Shown here piece by piece: positions 22,925-33,851 of a stretch of DNA of 64,000 nt (the stretch's first letter is position 1; each line of letters begins with the position of its first letter). The stretch spans positions 68,839,510 to 68,903,509 of the forward strand of contig NC_037093.1 of the NCBI RefSeq assembly GCF_002994745.2. The letters run 5' to 3'. A program made the position numbers and the translations under genes. This stretch comes from Rosa chinensis. Taxonomy: Eukaryota > Streptophyta > Magnoliopsida > Rosales > Rosaceae. The notes beneath the pieces are model-generated. The model saw only the letters and a list, made by a program, of their open reading frames with translations, did not search any database and had not been told where the DNA came from.

Positions 22925-24436
22925 TGGCTACTCCTGAGGAAGCCTACATGCGTATCATCCCCCTTGATTTTGGCTCAGCCAAATCAGTTCCAGATTCCTT
23001 CGTGTGGCCCCAAGCATCCGATGAGGTCCACTCTAGCGACGGGTTAACCATACCCGTTATCGACCTCACGGATCCGAATGCCCCGCAACTCATAACGGAG
23101 GCATGTCAGACATGGGGTATTCTCCAATTGAAAGGACATGGAATTCCAACTAAGCTTATGGAGGACATGGAGTCTGAGTGTGAAAGATTGTTTAGTCTCC
23201 CAACAGACCAAAAAATGAAGGCCTTAAGATCTCCAGGCGGGAGTACAGGATACGGTATCGTCCCGATGCAGTCCTTGTTTTCCACCACCATGTGGCACGA
23301 AGGGCTCACCATCATGGGGTCTGCAATTGATCATGCTAGGCTGCTTTGGCCCAATGATTATCAAAGATTTTGGTAAGTACTCCATGAGTTTTCATGCACC
23401 TCGATAAAGCGTGACACATGTGTTATTGTTTAAAGGCCTGATTACAGTTCGAGTTTCATATTTTGCTAAAATTTGTAATCATAATGAACATCTTTTAACA
23501 TTTTAACTTCGTCAATTTTCATATTAAATACATGTAGTTTCAACAAGTTGGGTTTTAGTGATGGAAATCACCACGGTTTATGATTTGTGAGTGAGTTATG
23601 AGATTAATATTGCTAAAGTTAAAAGTAATAGAGGCAAAACTGAAAAGCGTCCCAAAAATGAGACTAAAAATACAATTATGAATATTTGGAAGGTTTTATT
23701 TGTCATGTATGCAAATTAGATAACCCCATTTAGTTTACAGAATGAGACGGTCGTATCTGTACATACTTATAAAATCAGAAAATATGGTCTACCTTTTGTT
23801 TGGAATTGAAAATGGGAGTTGTGTTTACGGTGATAAAATAATTCTTTATTTGAATGATTTTATAGTGATAAAATAGATGATTATCAGAAGCAAATGAAGG
23901 CCTTGGCAGAGCAGCTGATGCGCATCCTCTTCAAAGCCATGAGCATTCCTGTAAAAGAAGTCAACTGGTTCGATGATCCAACCAACAGCAGCGGCTGCAA
24001 TCTGGCTTTACAGCTGAACTCTTACCCTCCATGCCCTGACCCGACCCGAACCTTGGGCCTTGCACCACACACTGACACTTCCATAGTAACCCTACTCCAA
24101 GCTAAAACCAGCGGCCTCCAAGTCTTCAAAGACGGAGTTGGGTGGGTTGCGGTGAAACCCTTACCCAATGCCCTCATTGTACATCTTGGTGATTTCACCC
24201 GCATTCTATCCAATGGTCAATTCATCAGTGTTCTTCATCGTGTGGTGGTGAAACCGATCCAACGCTACTCAGTTGGATACTTCTTTAGGCCGCCAATGGA
24301 TTTTGCTGTGTCACCACTTCTGTCAAAGGATTTGGGTCCGGAACAAGTTCCGCGGTATCGTTCAGTCACAGCAAAGGAGTATCTTGATCTGAAGGCCAGG
24401 CATCTTGAGAAAGCATTTTCTCTTATCGAAAATTAG
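22924..24436 (+). CDS. Gibberellin 3-beta-dioxygenase-like 2-oxoglutarate/Fe(II) oxygenase
   Basis: Two exons, 22924-23372 and 23866-24436, joined across a GT-AG intron; the split codon TG|T gives Cys150 and the FCDKIDDYQKQM junction. Protein 339 aa. The N-terminal DIOX_N part has IPVIDLTDPNAPQL and WGILQLKGHGIP; the C-terminal 2OG-FeII_Oxy core has LNSYPPCPDP, then HTD (His218, Asp220), SVLHRVVV (His274) and the RYS 2-oxoglutarate pair (Arg283, Ser285), so all cofactor ligands are present. GA 3-oxidases convert GA9/GA20 to the bioactive GA4/GA1 in the cytosol. The single intron and the GLAPHTDTS and ILSNG motifs fit GA3ox. FTRILSNG replaces the more usual LLHILSNG and the protein is slightly short, so a diverged GA3ox or a relative with another substrate is possible. 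A two-codon uORF touches the start. Confidence 0.85.
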
Positions 24437-24829
24437 ATGCCCCGACTTATAGTATTATCTAAATAAAGGAAATAAGTATATTGCATCAACATGCATAAAC
24501 CTTTCGGGCCATTTAACTCCATCGCTAACTCACGTAAAGGGTTTTGGATTTACAAAATTTCCAAAACCTTATTTAATATTTTAATTCAATAAATTTTAGG
24601 GTTAATTACATATGAGTGCATATTTGAATGTTCTTTTAGCCATAAGGCCACCAACTAGTTTTTTTCCCTCATAAGGCCACTAGATTAAAAAATGTGTTAT
24701 ATTTTGGATATTAAAAACCAACATATTTACATAAATGCCACTAGAGTACAAAATCAACAATCATTCTCTCTCTCCTCTCCGGCGAGGTCTCCGGTCAACT
24801 CCGGCCGACCTCCAGCGAACTCCGACGAC

Positions 24830-25640
24830 CACAAAAACTACTGTCACTAACACCAAAAGTTATTGTGGCTAGCAACAAAAGCTACTATGATGAGAATCCC
24901 GGCAACCTCCGGCGAGGTCACAAAAGCTACTATCACTAGCAACAAGAGATATTCTGGTGAGATTTCCGGCAACCTCCAACCTCCGGCGAGATAACAAAAG
25001 CTACTATTACCAACAACAAAAGCTACTCCTTACCAAAAAAACCTACGCTCCCCAAAACGAAAAGATACTATCCCCACCAACAAAAGATACTGTCACAAAT
25101 ACCAAAAGCTACTCTCATCAGCAACAAATGCTACTCTCACCAACACCAGAAAACTACTCTCACCAACAGTAAAAGCTACTTTCACCAACAACAAAAGATA
25201 CTGTCACCAACACCAACGAGATACCCTCACTAACATCAGTAACAAAAGCTACTCTCACCATCACTAAAAGCTACTATCAAGCAAAAAAAAAAACTACGCT
25301 AACCAAAAACTACACTAACCAACACCAAGACCTACTCTCACAAAAACCAAAAGCTACTACCAAGTAGAAAAAAACTACTCTCATAGATTGAGAAAGCTAT
25401 TCTCAAAGTCTAACGAAGCTATGAAAATAAAAGCTACTTCCATAGTTTTAAAAATCTACTACCATAGTTGTGAAAATCTATTACAATAAATGTCGAAAGC
25501 TACTGTCAATGTGCTAAAAAGCCATTATAACAAAAGCTACTAACATCAGCTTGAAAAGATACTAACAGAGACATAGAAAGCTACTATCACCTTGTTGAAA
25601 AAACCACTGTAACAGTTATAAAGAGCTAATGAAACGAACT
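24830..25640. repeat. AAAAGCTACT-type degenerate minisatellite
   Basis: Several dozen imperfect units of about 20-22 nt built on aaaagctactctcaccaaca, degrading toward the right. Inside TIR element B. Chance ORFs rich in SYSHQQQ-like words come from it. Confidence 0.8.
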
Positions 25641-26165
25641 TGATAAAAACACTCCAAACACTCCAATCAAAACATCAAAACAACTACAAATTTACAATAT
25701 CAAATACTCCAATCAAAACACTCCGATTTCAACCAAACACAACAAGGACTTGATAAAGTAATCCTTCTTAATAGAAAGTTCAGCAATTGGATTCAAATTA
25801 CATAAACCATGTATTGCAAATATAAACAAAATCCGACAATTGAAAACTATTTTCAACCTATCACCAATAGTAAAAGCTACTATCACCAACATTAAATGCT
25901 ATTCTCACCAACACTAAAAGCTACTTCATACTGCATTTCTTATCTAGCATTTTCTTTTGTCTCAATTTGCTCTCTTCTTCTCACTTTTACTTCCCGCATC
26001 ACATATGAGACTTTGGAGTATTTCAAAACTGCAAGAAAGAACAATGAGAGAAGCTTTAGACAATAAAAAGAATTGCCAAGATCTCAAAAGCTAATGAGTT
26101 GATTATCACCTCAGTTTCATCATCCAAAATAAGATCAAAAGCGTCAGAAGCTCAAACTATTCCAC

Positions 26166-26257
26166 TCAATCCCCTGGAAGACTAATTACAAGGCCCTTTT
26201 CATTGACTTCAGCAAAAACTCCCCAAACCTTCATCCCAGGAGATATATTCTGACCAT
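26166..26257 (-). pseudogene. Captured RRP5-like S1-domain fragment
   Basis: The minus strand reads NISPGMKVWGVFAEVNEK and GLVISLPGD followed by a stop. This closely resembles the first S1-domain region of plant rRNA-biogenesis protein RRP5 (NISPGMKLWGVVAEVNEKDL from memory of the family). Only one exon-sized piece is recognisable and no complete RRP5 gene is present, so it looks like an exon carried by the surrounding TIR element. Function as a protein is unlikely. Confidence 0.65.
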
Positions 26258-26649
26258 AGGAAAAGCAGTTATAAGTACATCAACATCAAAACGCATTTCA
26301 GCCAAACAGAACTCCAATTAGTCCTAAATGAATAAACAAATAAAATGCCAATCATCCCAACACATCATTTCCAAATCTCTGCGGCATTATTCCTAAATGA
26401 ATAAGACCAATTTACTTGCTCAAGCAAAGCAGCTGCATCTACCAAATCTCTACCTGAGATTTCCCTTCTAGAATTTCAGTTTGAAAAAATAACAAAATGG
26501 AAACATTAAACATCAGAAACAATGATTATCAACTTGCAATGCAATTATACGAAACCTTAACTTGCAATCATCAATCACAATTGAATTAAACACTAAACAA
26601 TTCCTAAAAACTAACGCAAAATCAGAACCCAAAGCCAAAGAGAGAAGTT

Positions 26650-27104
26650 TACCACATCATTCATGCTCCTCAGCTATGAGCTCCCAATCGGCATCAGTCA
26701 TATCGTCCGACCTGTAGGCCATGACGAAGAGCAAGAGAGACTTTCCGGTTGGGGATTTTCGATTGGAGATGAAGAGGCCGCTAGCCTTGTCGTCGTCGCC
26801 GGAGAATCAATGCTCGTTTAGGGTTCTAATGCAGGTGAGGTGGAGGAAGAGGCGATGGCAGCGGTGGAGGGCCTCGTCGAAGAGCCGGAGACCATGACGA
26901 CTTTGTTGTGTAGAGCCGGAGAGGCGGCGAGACTTGAGGAGAGGAAGAGACGGCGAGAGAGTGAAGGCGGCGGTCTGAGGGTTGCACGGAGCATCTTCCA
27001 CCGTCGATGAAGAAGGCGAAGCCCCAGTCGCCGCTGTTACGGCCGGGTTCTCCATCTCCTACAACAAATCTAACCCATTCGCGTCGTCGAATACGAAATC
27101 CCAA
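26650..27104 (-). other. GC-rich gene-like sequence inside element B
   Basis: Minus-strand frames include MAYRSDDMTDADWELIAEEH then a stop (about 26725-26655) and MENPAVTAATGASPSSSTVE (from 27055). They look like protein-derived sequence but I recognise no family. They may be further captured fragments or part of the element. Not supported as a gene. Confidence 0.3.
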
Positions 27105-27237
27105 TCGATCACTCCGATCACGTCAACGCCGCTGTCCAAGAGTTCGGGTCGGTGAAGGCTGGGTCTGATCTGAGAGACGGCGGCGAGGTTGGTGGTCGCC
27201 GGAATCGGAGGCGGAGACCAAGACGTGAAGATCTGTG

Positions 27238-27375
<138 letters not shown>

Positions 27376-27580
27376 TGATCGAGGAAAGGGAGAGCGATCA
27401 CAGAGATCGATGTATGGCTGGTGGACCTTGGGTTTATTAGGTAGAAGGGTAAAATTGTCATGAATGAAATAATTTGTGAATGCAGGTGGCCTTATTTGTA
27501 CAATAAAATTTAAGTGGCCTTATGACTAATATAATTCTCAAAATTGCACTCAAAATGACACTCATATGCAATTTTTTATA

Positions 27581-28376
27581 AATTTTAATGTATGTTCAAA
27601 ATCCTTTTTTTTTTTTTTTTAAATTATTTAGAATCAGTTTAATTATTTGGATGAAAAAAGTTGAATTTGATAGAGTTGAGGCTATAAATTAACAATTGAC
27701 AATGTGTATTTTGGCAATTATGCCTAAAATTAATGGAATGCATTAGCTAGTTACTAACAAGTTTAGAAAATTCAAAATTTAAATTGGATCCAAAAAAATA
27801 GAAGAAGATAAAAAATATATTGAAATCGTAATTTCAACGCATGAAATATGGTAATTGAAGTAATATTAAATTCTTTTAATATGATAAAAAAAGAGTTAAG
27901 AGTAAATCTAAATATAAATTATTCAGTAAAATGGTAAAGCTACCTTATGATGTGCAACATGTACTACGTAGAATGACAGAGGACTACATTGTTATTGAGT
28001 TGGTTACAAATTACAATTATATCAGCTTTTCTACTACTAAAATTACCAAAATACCCTAATATACTCCTAACAAATTCAAATAAGGCCGGTATGTATTTGG
28101 TTAGAAATGCCAACTTAGTAGCTTCATGATTGTATTGATCAATCCCTAGTAAGTTGTAACTAATCGATGTTCTTAATAACAAGCAAAAAGCCTATGCATA
28201 TTTAGATGACGGTTAAAAAATCTCTCTGTCGCTCTCTTTTTCTTTGAGTTTTCAAGCTTTTACAGAACAGATATATCAATGCCTTACAAACTAATTCAGA
28301 TTCAAATCTTTCTACCCTCGAGGTAGCTGATTTTTCAGTTACATATTCTTATTGGCCGTATCCGTTGTCATGCTCG
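27581..28376. other. Intergenic, 3' flank of FLA copy 2
   Basis: AT-rich. No gene recognised. The last 170 bp shares words with the 3' flank of FLA copy 1 (ctttctaccct, tttttcagt, gccttaca), consistent with common origin of the two FLA loci. Confidence 0.5.
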
Positions 28377-29231
28377 TCAAAAGAAGGCAACTAACACCGA
28401 AACTAACCCCATAGCAACAACCCCAACGCCCATCTCCGCAGCGGTGGCGCGTGCATCACTCTTACCGGGCGCAGGCGCTGGACTCGACGATGGCGAATCT
28501 GACGTATCATCCTTAGGCTTGGGTGGTGTATGGTGCTTCGACGGACTGGGAGCCTCCGAGTCCGAGTCGTCCCCGGGACTGTCGGCTGTGTCGTCGGAGG
28601 GACTGTCAGAGTCGTCGTCGGAGGGACTGTCGGCGTCGTCGGACGAACTCGGAGGCTTTCCCCTCTTCGGTGCCGGAGCCTTTTCGGGGGAAGGATTAGC
28701 ATTAATGTCGGGAACCTCTATGATGGAACTAACCTGAAGCACGGAAATGTTGAAGGGCTGAGCTGTCACAGACTTGACCAGCTTGGAGTTCATTTGTCCA
28801 CCCTTGCTTGCCGACCCGAAAGTAATCTCACCGTCGTCGGCTGCTACTCGGAGGAAGCCCTGTTGGTTCTTAGCCAACCCGGAGGTCTGGTACAGCGTCG
28901 TCAGCATGGCGCTCTTGTTGGTCTTGGCATGCTTGGTCAGCTTCTCCTTGTCGTAGTAGTCGAGGATGACGTGGACGCTCATGATCGCCTTCGTCACGGA
29001 GCTGTCGTCACCTAGACCGCCTATTGCGCTGTTGTCCACGGCGAGGACGGTGATGGTGCTTCGCTTGTTGATCTGGTCGGCGATTTTGGTCTGGGAGAGC
29101 TGCTGGTTGAAGTTGCTGAAATCGTCTTCCTTTTCGAGGAGCTTGGTGATGTTGAAAGCCGAACAAGAGCTTATTAACAACATCATGAGAAGGAAGAAGG
29201 AGACAGAGGCTTTAGCTTTATTCGTCTTCAT
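28377..29231 (-). CDS. Fasciclin-like arabinogalactan protein (FLA14-like), copy 2
   Basis: Single exon, 284 aa from the ATG at 29229-29231. An in-frame ATG five codons earlier exists, but MKTNKAKASV aligns with the start of copy 1. A signal peptide (about 1-26, ending SSCSA) precedes FNITKLLEKEDDFSNFNQQL. FAS1 domain about 27-170 with STITVLAVDNSA, VILDYYDKEKL and FNISVLQVSSIIEVP. The glycomodule region has EKAPAPKR, a run of about seven DDSDSPSDD-type acidic SP repeats, SEAPSPSK and SSPAPAPG. The GPI signal (ATAAEMGVGVVAMGLVSVL) nearly equals that of copy 1. The two loci also share promoter and 3' sequence, so this is a recent duplicate, now separated by GA3ox and a 3-kb transposon. The acidic SP region differs most between copies. 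Confidence 0.92.
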   Translation of the reverse strand: MKTNKAKASVSFFLLMMLLISSCSAFNITKLLEKEDDFSNFNQQLSQTKIADQINKRSTITVLAVDNSAIGGLGDDSSVTKAIMSVHVILDYYDKEKLTKHAKTNKSAMLTTLYQTSGLAKNQQGFLRVAADDGEITFGSASKGGQMNSKLVKSVTAQPFNISVLQVSSIIEVPDINANPSPEKAPAPKRGKPPSSSDDADSPSDDDSDSPSDDTADSPGDDSDSEAPSPSKHHTPPKPKDDTSDSPSSSPAPAPGKSDARATAAEMGVGVVAMGLVSVLVAFF

Positions 29232-29333
29232 TTTTGAAAGTTGCACTGAAGTTTATTACTTGTTATTTTTTTAATTTCTTTTTTGGGTGGTCTTTGCTTT
29301 GAAAGCCTGGTTTGTGTTTAGTGACTTTGGGAG

Positions 29334-29343
29334 ATTTATATAT
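29334..29343 (-). promoter_or_regulatory. TATA box of FLA copy 2
   Basis: Minus strand ATATATAAAT preceded by GTCCCCC, about 105 bp before the ATG, matching the spacing at copy 1. Confidence 0.6.
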
Positions 29344-29344
29344 G

Positions 29345-30550
29345 GGGGACAATCTTGCAGGGAATGACTATAATTAGAGAGACAAGGAAATTGGATGTTA
29401 GAAAGAGCTCAAGTTAAGGTGTGGAGCGAATTTCTCACTCTTTGCCTGAAAACAGTTACGATTATTTGATCAGTTGTTCTAGTCGTACCTAAAAAATTGC
29501 CGTCCACATTTAGTTACTCAGTTAACACACACCATAACTAATGCATTCTTAATTACATGGATCTTGCCTGTCAATGGTTTTTGAACTACACCCTCCACAT
29601 ATCATTTTCGTAGATAAATACTCGCATAAGTACTTTTGGTCTTATTCATTTTGTGACTAATTAGACCAATGATTTGACATGGTGGCCTTTTGGTCTTATT
29701 CACTCTTATTATAGACATGATTATTTGGAGCTGCCCAATTGTTTCATTGTTTGTTTTCGTTAGGTTGGCATTGCTTTTTTGTTATATTTTTTATTTGTTT
29801 AATTTCTTTTCTGGTTGGGAGAGACATTCGTTTCTTGCTTCTTCTTCTTCTTCTTTTTTTTTCCCTCAAGAATTTGGTTTATGACACTCCACACTGTTGT
29901 AATTAATTTTCTTTTTCTTCTCGGCAAAATTCAATAGGGAATAATTTGGGAAGCTTCATGTTAATTCTTTGTAATCCATCCAAAAAAAGGATTTCTTTGA
30001 CTCATGTTCCACCTAAAAATGTAAGTAGTTCATCATGTATGAAATACAATATGTTTTCTACGGTACGTAGGCAAGTACGTATGGGGGCTGAGCAATCTCA
30101 ATTAATAAGAAGTCACTAAAATAACCAATATTTGAACTGTAAACTTGATAGCTAGTAGATGATATTCAAATTTAAAGGCACAAATATATATAGTTTAGGG
30201 TTATCAGTTTAGAGATGTAACTTGAAATCATTGGGGGTAGGAGTGAAATCTTTTAATCTTTTTAAAAAAAAAAAAAAAAAAAAACTTGAAATCATTCAAA
30301 CAAAATGAAGTGAATTAAACTTGCATGATTGAAAAATGTCCCATGACAATCCATTCAGACCGTTTGATAAATTACTTATATCTTCTTCTTTTTTCTTCTT
30401 GTGAACGATAGGAAGTTGTGCAAAATTATTTAAACATCGTTTGCATTATTGCATATATATGTTTGAAATGAGTCTAGTATATGAGAGTTGTGGTTTAAGA
30501 GTATGTTATTGGATTTAAATTTAATGGTGGAAAATAATGAGGCAATTAGA
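29345..30550. other. Intergenic, no gene recognised
   Basis: AT-rich promoter-side flank of FLA copy 2. It contains a poly-A run near 30264-30283. Small ORFs show no domain. Confidence 0.5.
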
Positions 30551-30551
30551 A

Positions 30552-31755
30552 TGAGAAGGAAATCAGCTGTTTCCAAATTTCCTATCCCAACTATGTCCCA
30601 CGAATAACATAATGACATGTAATCACTAACCGAACACCCCACTAAACACTGTTAACTCTGAATAAAAAATAAATAATAAAATCTTAAAAAAGTGATTTAA
30701 AAAACCAGTAGATTTTTCTCTCTCTTTCTTCACTAAAGGAAGGAAATGGGCTTATCGTCTCCAGTGATTCATTACCATCAAAATGGGTCTTACCATCAAA
30801 ATGGGTCTTACCCAGTAATTCATTATCATCAACTTGTAAAATTCAATTTCATAGCAATCAGTGAATCAGATATCTAAAGGAAGAATTGAAGAAGCTAAAA
30901 CGCATTGAAATCCCTAATTCGGCACCCCTGCACCAGATTCTCATTTTCATTGACATCTACAAGAAAATGAAAATGGTAAGAAGTTTCTTCTTCTGTTTCT
31001 GTTTCTTTATGTTGAAGCCGGCCAAGTTTGGCGGGAGGAAAGCAGAAGAAGAAGAAATGGAGCAAAGAAAAGCAGAAGAAGAAGAAGAAGAAGAAGAAGG
31101 TCAACAACTCGATCGATCATTATCATCAGACAAAAACAAAGATACCAGCAACAATCAGAATCAAATCAAGCTTTATTTAGAAAACTGAAAACCAACAACA
31201 TGTGAATAATCAATTGAATTTTAATTCTTTTACAATCCAAGGTCACCAGCAACAATTTCTCCCATCACAAATCCCATTTCCAACTCAAATTTCTCTTTCT
31301 TTGGGAAACAAGAAAACCAAAACCCTCACTGATCAGCCGAAAACGCCCAAAACTCAGTTTCTAATTTCGATTCTTTACAAAACCCAACTCGAATTTACAC
31401 AAAAGCAGACGAATAAAGAAGCAGAGAAAGGTGAGAGTTAAACTGATCAGAAAATATGGCAGTCTTGAATGGTTAGTGGGCTAGGAGAGAAAGTCAAATG
31501 ATTTTTAGTCTGAAGAGAGCTTCAGATCTAACCGAAACAAGAAAGCAAGAAGACGAAAACCACAAGAAGATGATGAAGAAGAAGAAAAATGGTAATTTCT
31601 TCTTCTTCTGGGCTCAATGGATTGGAAAGAAATAGTTTTTCTAAGATTTACTTTTTATTGAGAGTTAACAGTGTCAGTGGCGAGTTAGGATAGTGGTTTC
31701 GTGTCAAATTATTATTTGCAGGATAGGAAGTTTGGGGACAGCTGATTTCCTTCCT
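30552..31755. mobile_element. TIR element D, about 1.2 kb
   Basis: The left arm (30556-30680) includes aggaaatcagctgtttccaa and ends with cactgttaactct. The right arm (31640-31754) is the inverted copy (reverse complement ggaaatcagctgtccccaaa ... gacactgttaactct). The TIRs are about 110-120 bp. Inside are an 18-bp tandem repeat (accatcaaaatgggtctt, near 30776-30811) and a (GAA)n tract (31072-31098). The ORF at 30886-31188 lies wholly inside and has no recognisable domain, so it is not called as a gene. Confidence 0.65.
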
Positions 31756-31758
31756 TTA

Positions 31759-32054
31759 GAGCAACTCCAACAGATTCCCTATATTTTGATTTTTCTCTAC
31801 TTTAGGGAAAAATAAGCCTCTTTTGCTCCAACAGATTCTCTATAACTATCTCTATTTTAGCAAAAGTGAGGAGAGAGAAAACCAAATTCCCTATATTTAC
31901 AGCAAACTCCAAAATTTTAAAGAAGAATATGGAGATTTTTATAGATTACTGTAAACTAGGGAATCTGTTGGAGTTGGAGAAGAAAAATAGGCTAAATGTT
32001 TTACTTTTGCTTCTCTATAATACAAAAATTATAGGGAAGCTGTTGGAGTTGCTC
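31759..32054. mobile_element. Tourist-like MITE (GAGCAACTCCAACAG ends)
   Basis: Left end gagcaactccaacagattcc, right end the inverted copy (ctgttggagttgctc), with subterminal ccctata repeated in both orientations. Perfect TTA duplications at 31756-31758 and 32055-32057. 296 bp. It sits directly against the right end of element D. Confidence 0.85.
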
Positions 32055-32057
32055 TTA

Positions 32058-32993
32058 GATTGAGGAAGATTAATGTGAATCATTAAATTTAGGTCCAATG
32101 ACAGTGAATTATCTATAAAGGTCAACCAAACTATATGGCTTACATGTGTCATCAAATTAAAGAGTCACACGAGTTATTTAAACCAGTGAGGCATTACATG
32201 TTTAATAAACGGGTATGTATTTAATTTTCCGTTAGGATGGAAGAGATCAGTCACTTTGTTCCGATTACACTTTTGGCAATTCGATTTAGTTTGGAGCTGT
32301 TCAAACCAACCCTTATGCCTTTCTTTTAAAGAAACTTTTTTGACAGCAAGAATATGAATGGTTCGTGTGCGGCCGGGGAGCCAGCCAGCATCCTTTCGTG
32401 ACCGTTTCCTAGTGAAAATCTCAACAAGACAAAATCACGCCACCCTCTCACATTGCTTTCTTCTTTTTTCTTTTTTTTTTTGCTCTCTTTATTAAACATA
32501 TACTTCGGTTTCCCATTTGGCCTTACATAGACCTCTTGTCATACATTAGTGACGAATGTTAAAAAGCAAATGAGTTTCTTGTATGTTGTTGTTATAATTC
32601 CGTTGTTTCAATAATCTTAAAAAGAGAGTTCATGAGGGAAGAAATTATCTTTTAAGGGACCATGAAATGCCCAGTATGTGTTCGATCAGTATGCGTTCGA
32701 ACAAATGTGCTTACGTTTTTCTTTTGTTTCTTCTGGTGTTATCGAGGTGCATGGAAACCTAGTGTATGCATCATACTATATATTATTATCATACTACGTA
32801 CGTACACTGTGGTTTGAAGTTTGGTTTGTTATGTAATATGTATTGTACGAGCAATTAATGAATTAAACGCCTTCTTCCATTTCTATGTCTTGAGAAAAGT
32901 TGCATTTGCCTTCTAAAACATAATTCTTGCATGAAAACAAGGTACGTACGTTCTCTTCCCGTTTTCTTCTCAATTTACGGGGAAGACCTCAAT
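32058..32993. other. Intergenic, 3' flank of FLA copy 3
   Basis: AT-rich with a (TTC/T)n tract near 32460-32481 and several tacgtacgta words (32796-32805, 32942-32950). No gene or RNA recognised. Confidence 0.5.
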
Positions 32994-33851
32994 TTAAGCC
33001 AAAAGTGAAGCCAAACCCATTACGAGCCCGGCACCAAGAGCCATCTCGACATGCGAAGCAGCCGAGGGAGCAGGAGCAGTAGCAGATGGTTTCTCTTTCT
33101 CTGGTGCTTTCTGTGGTGATTTCTCTGGTGCATTCTCTGGTGCTTCTGTTGATGAGTCTTCGGGCTCTGGTGGCGATGAGAAGTCTGTTTCGTCATCTTC
33201 AGATGGTGCCGGAGCAGCAGTGTCATCATCTTCAGATGGTGCCGGAGCAGCAGTGTCATCATCTTCAGATGGTGCCGGAGCAGTGTCATCATCTTCAGAT
33301 GGTGATGGAGCCTTCTTGGGGGCGCTTGCAGAACCAAGGTCAGGAATCTCAATAAGAGAACTGACTTTAAGCACAGAGATGTCAAAAGGCTGAGAAGTGA
33401 CAGACTTAATAAGCTTGGAATCCATTTTAGCACCCTTGACTGCTGACCCAAAAGCGATCTCTCCTTTGACGAGGCCGACTTTAATGAATCCCTGTTGGTG
33501 CTGAGCCTTGCCTGTGGCTTGGAGCATTGTGGTCACGGTTGTGGGCTCTTTTTTGACCGTTCCTTTTAGCTTCTGCTCATCGAAGTAGTCGAGCACCACG
33601 TGGGCGCTCAAGAGCATCTTGACCTCATCGGGGGACACATTGGAGAGGGCGGAGACACCACCATTGCCAACTGCTAGGACTGTGATGCTTTTGCGTTGGT
33701 TGATTTGATCGGCGAGTTTGGTTTCCTTGAGGAGCTTGCTGAACTCGCTCAGCTCGGAGTCCTTCTGGAGGAGCTTCAGGATGTCGAAGGCCGAGGCCGA
33801 TGCGACCAAACAGAAAGCGAGGAAGATGATGGAAGAGGCTTTCCTGTCCAT
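32994..33851 (-). CDS. Fasciclin-like arabinogalactan protein (FLA14-like), copy 3
   Basis: Single exon, 285 aa from the ATG at 33849-33851; the frame is open further upstream but the chosen ATG is followed at once by a signal peptide (SIIFLAFCLVASASA), as in copies 1 and 2. FAS1 domain about 22-170: FDILKLLQKD, SITVLAVGNGG, VVLDYFDEQKL, FDISVLKVSSLIEIP. The glycomodule region contains near-perfect repeats of APAPSEDDDTA and then PENAPEKSPQKAPEK. The C-terminus (ASHVEMALGAGLVMGLASLL) is a short GPI-type tail. More diverged from copies 1 and 2 than they are from each other, so it is the older branch of the cluster. Role as for the family: cell-surface adhesion or wall organisation. Confidence 0.92.
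   Translation of the reverse strand: MDRKASSIIFLAFCLVASASAFDILKLLQKDSELSEFSKLLKETKLADQINQRKSITVLAVGNGGVSALSNVSPDEVKMLLSAHVVLDYFDEQKLKGTVKKEPTTVTTMLQATGKAQHQQGFIKVGLVKGEIAFGSAVKGAKMDSKLIKSVTSQPFDISVLKVSSLIEIPDLGSASAPKKAPSPSEDDDTAPAPSEDDDTAAPAPSEDDDTAAPAPSEDDETDFSSPPEPEDSSTEAPENAPEKSPQKAPEKEKPSATAPAPSAASHVEMALGAGLVMGLASLLA
33192..33312 (-). repeat. In-frame 33/30-bp coding minisatellite
   Basis: Three full units and a partial one encode the APAPSEDDDTA repeats of FLA copy 3. One unit is 30 bp, lacking one Ala codon, so the array stays in frame. Expected to vary in copy number between individuals. Confidence 0.85.

Noticed and set aside
24957..25172. ORF with QQQ/SYSHQ-rich protein
   Set aside because: Translation of the AAAAGCTACT minisatellite in element B; no conserved frame across units.
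24830..25640. Considered a CRISPR array because of regular 20-22-nt repeats
   Set aside because: Units are contiguous and degenerate without unique spacers, and this is a plant nuclear genome; it is a minisatellite.
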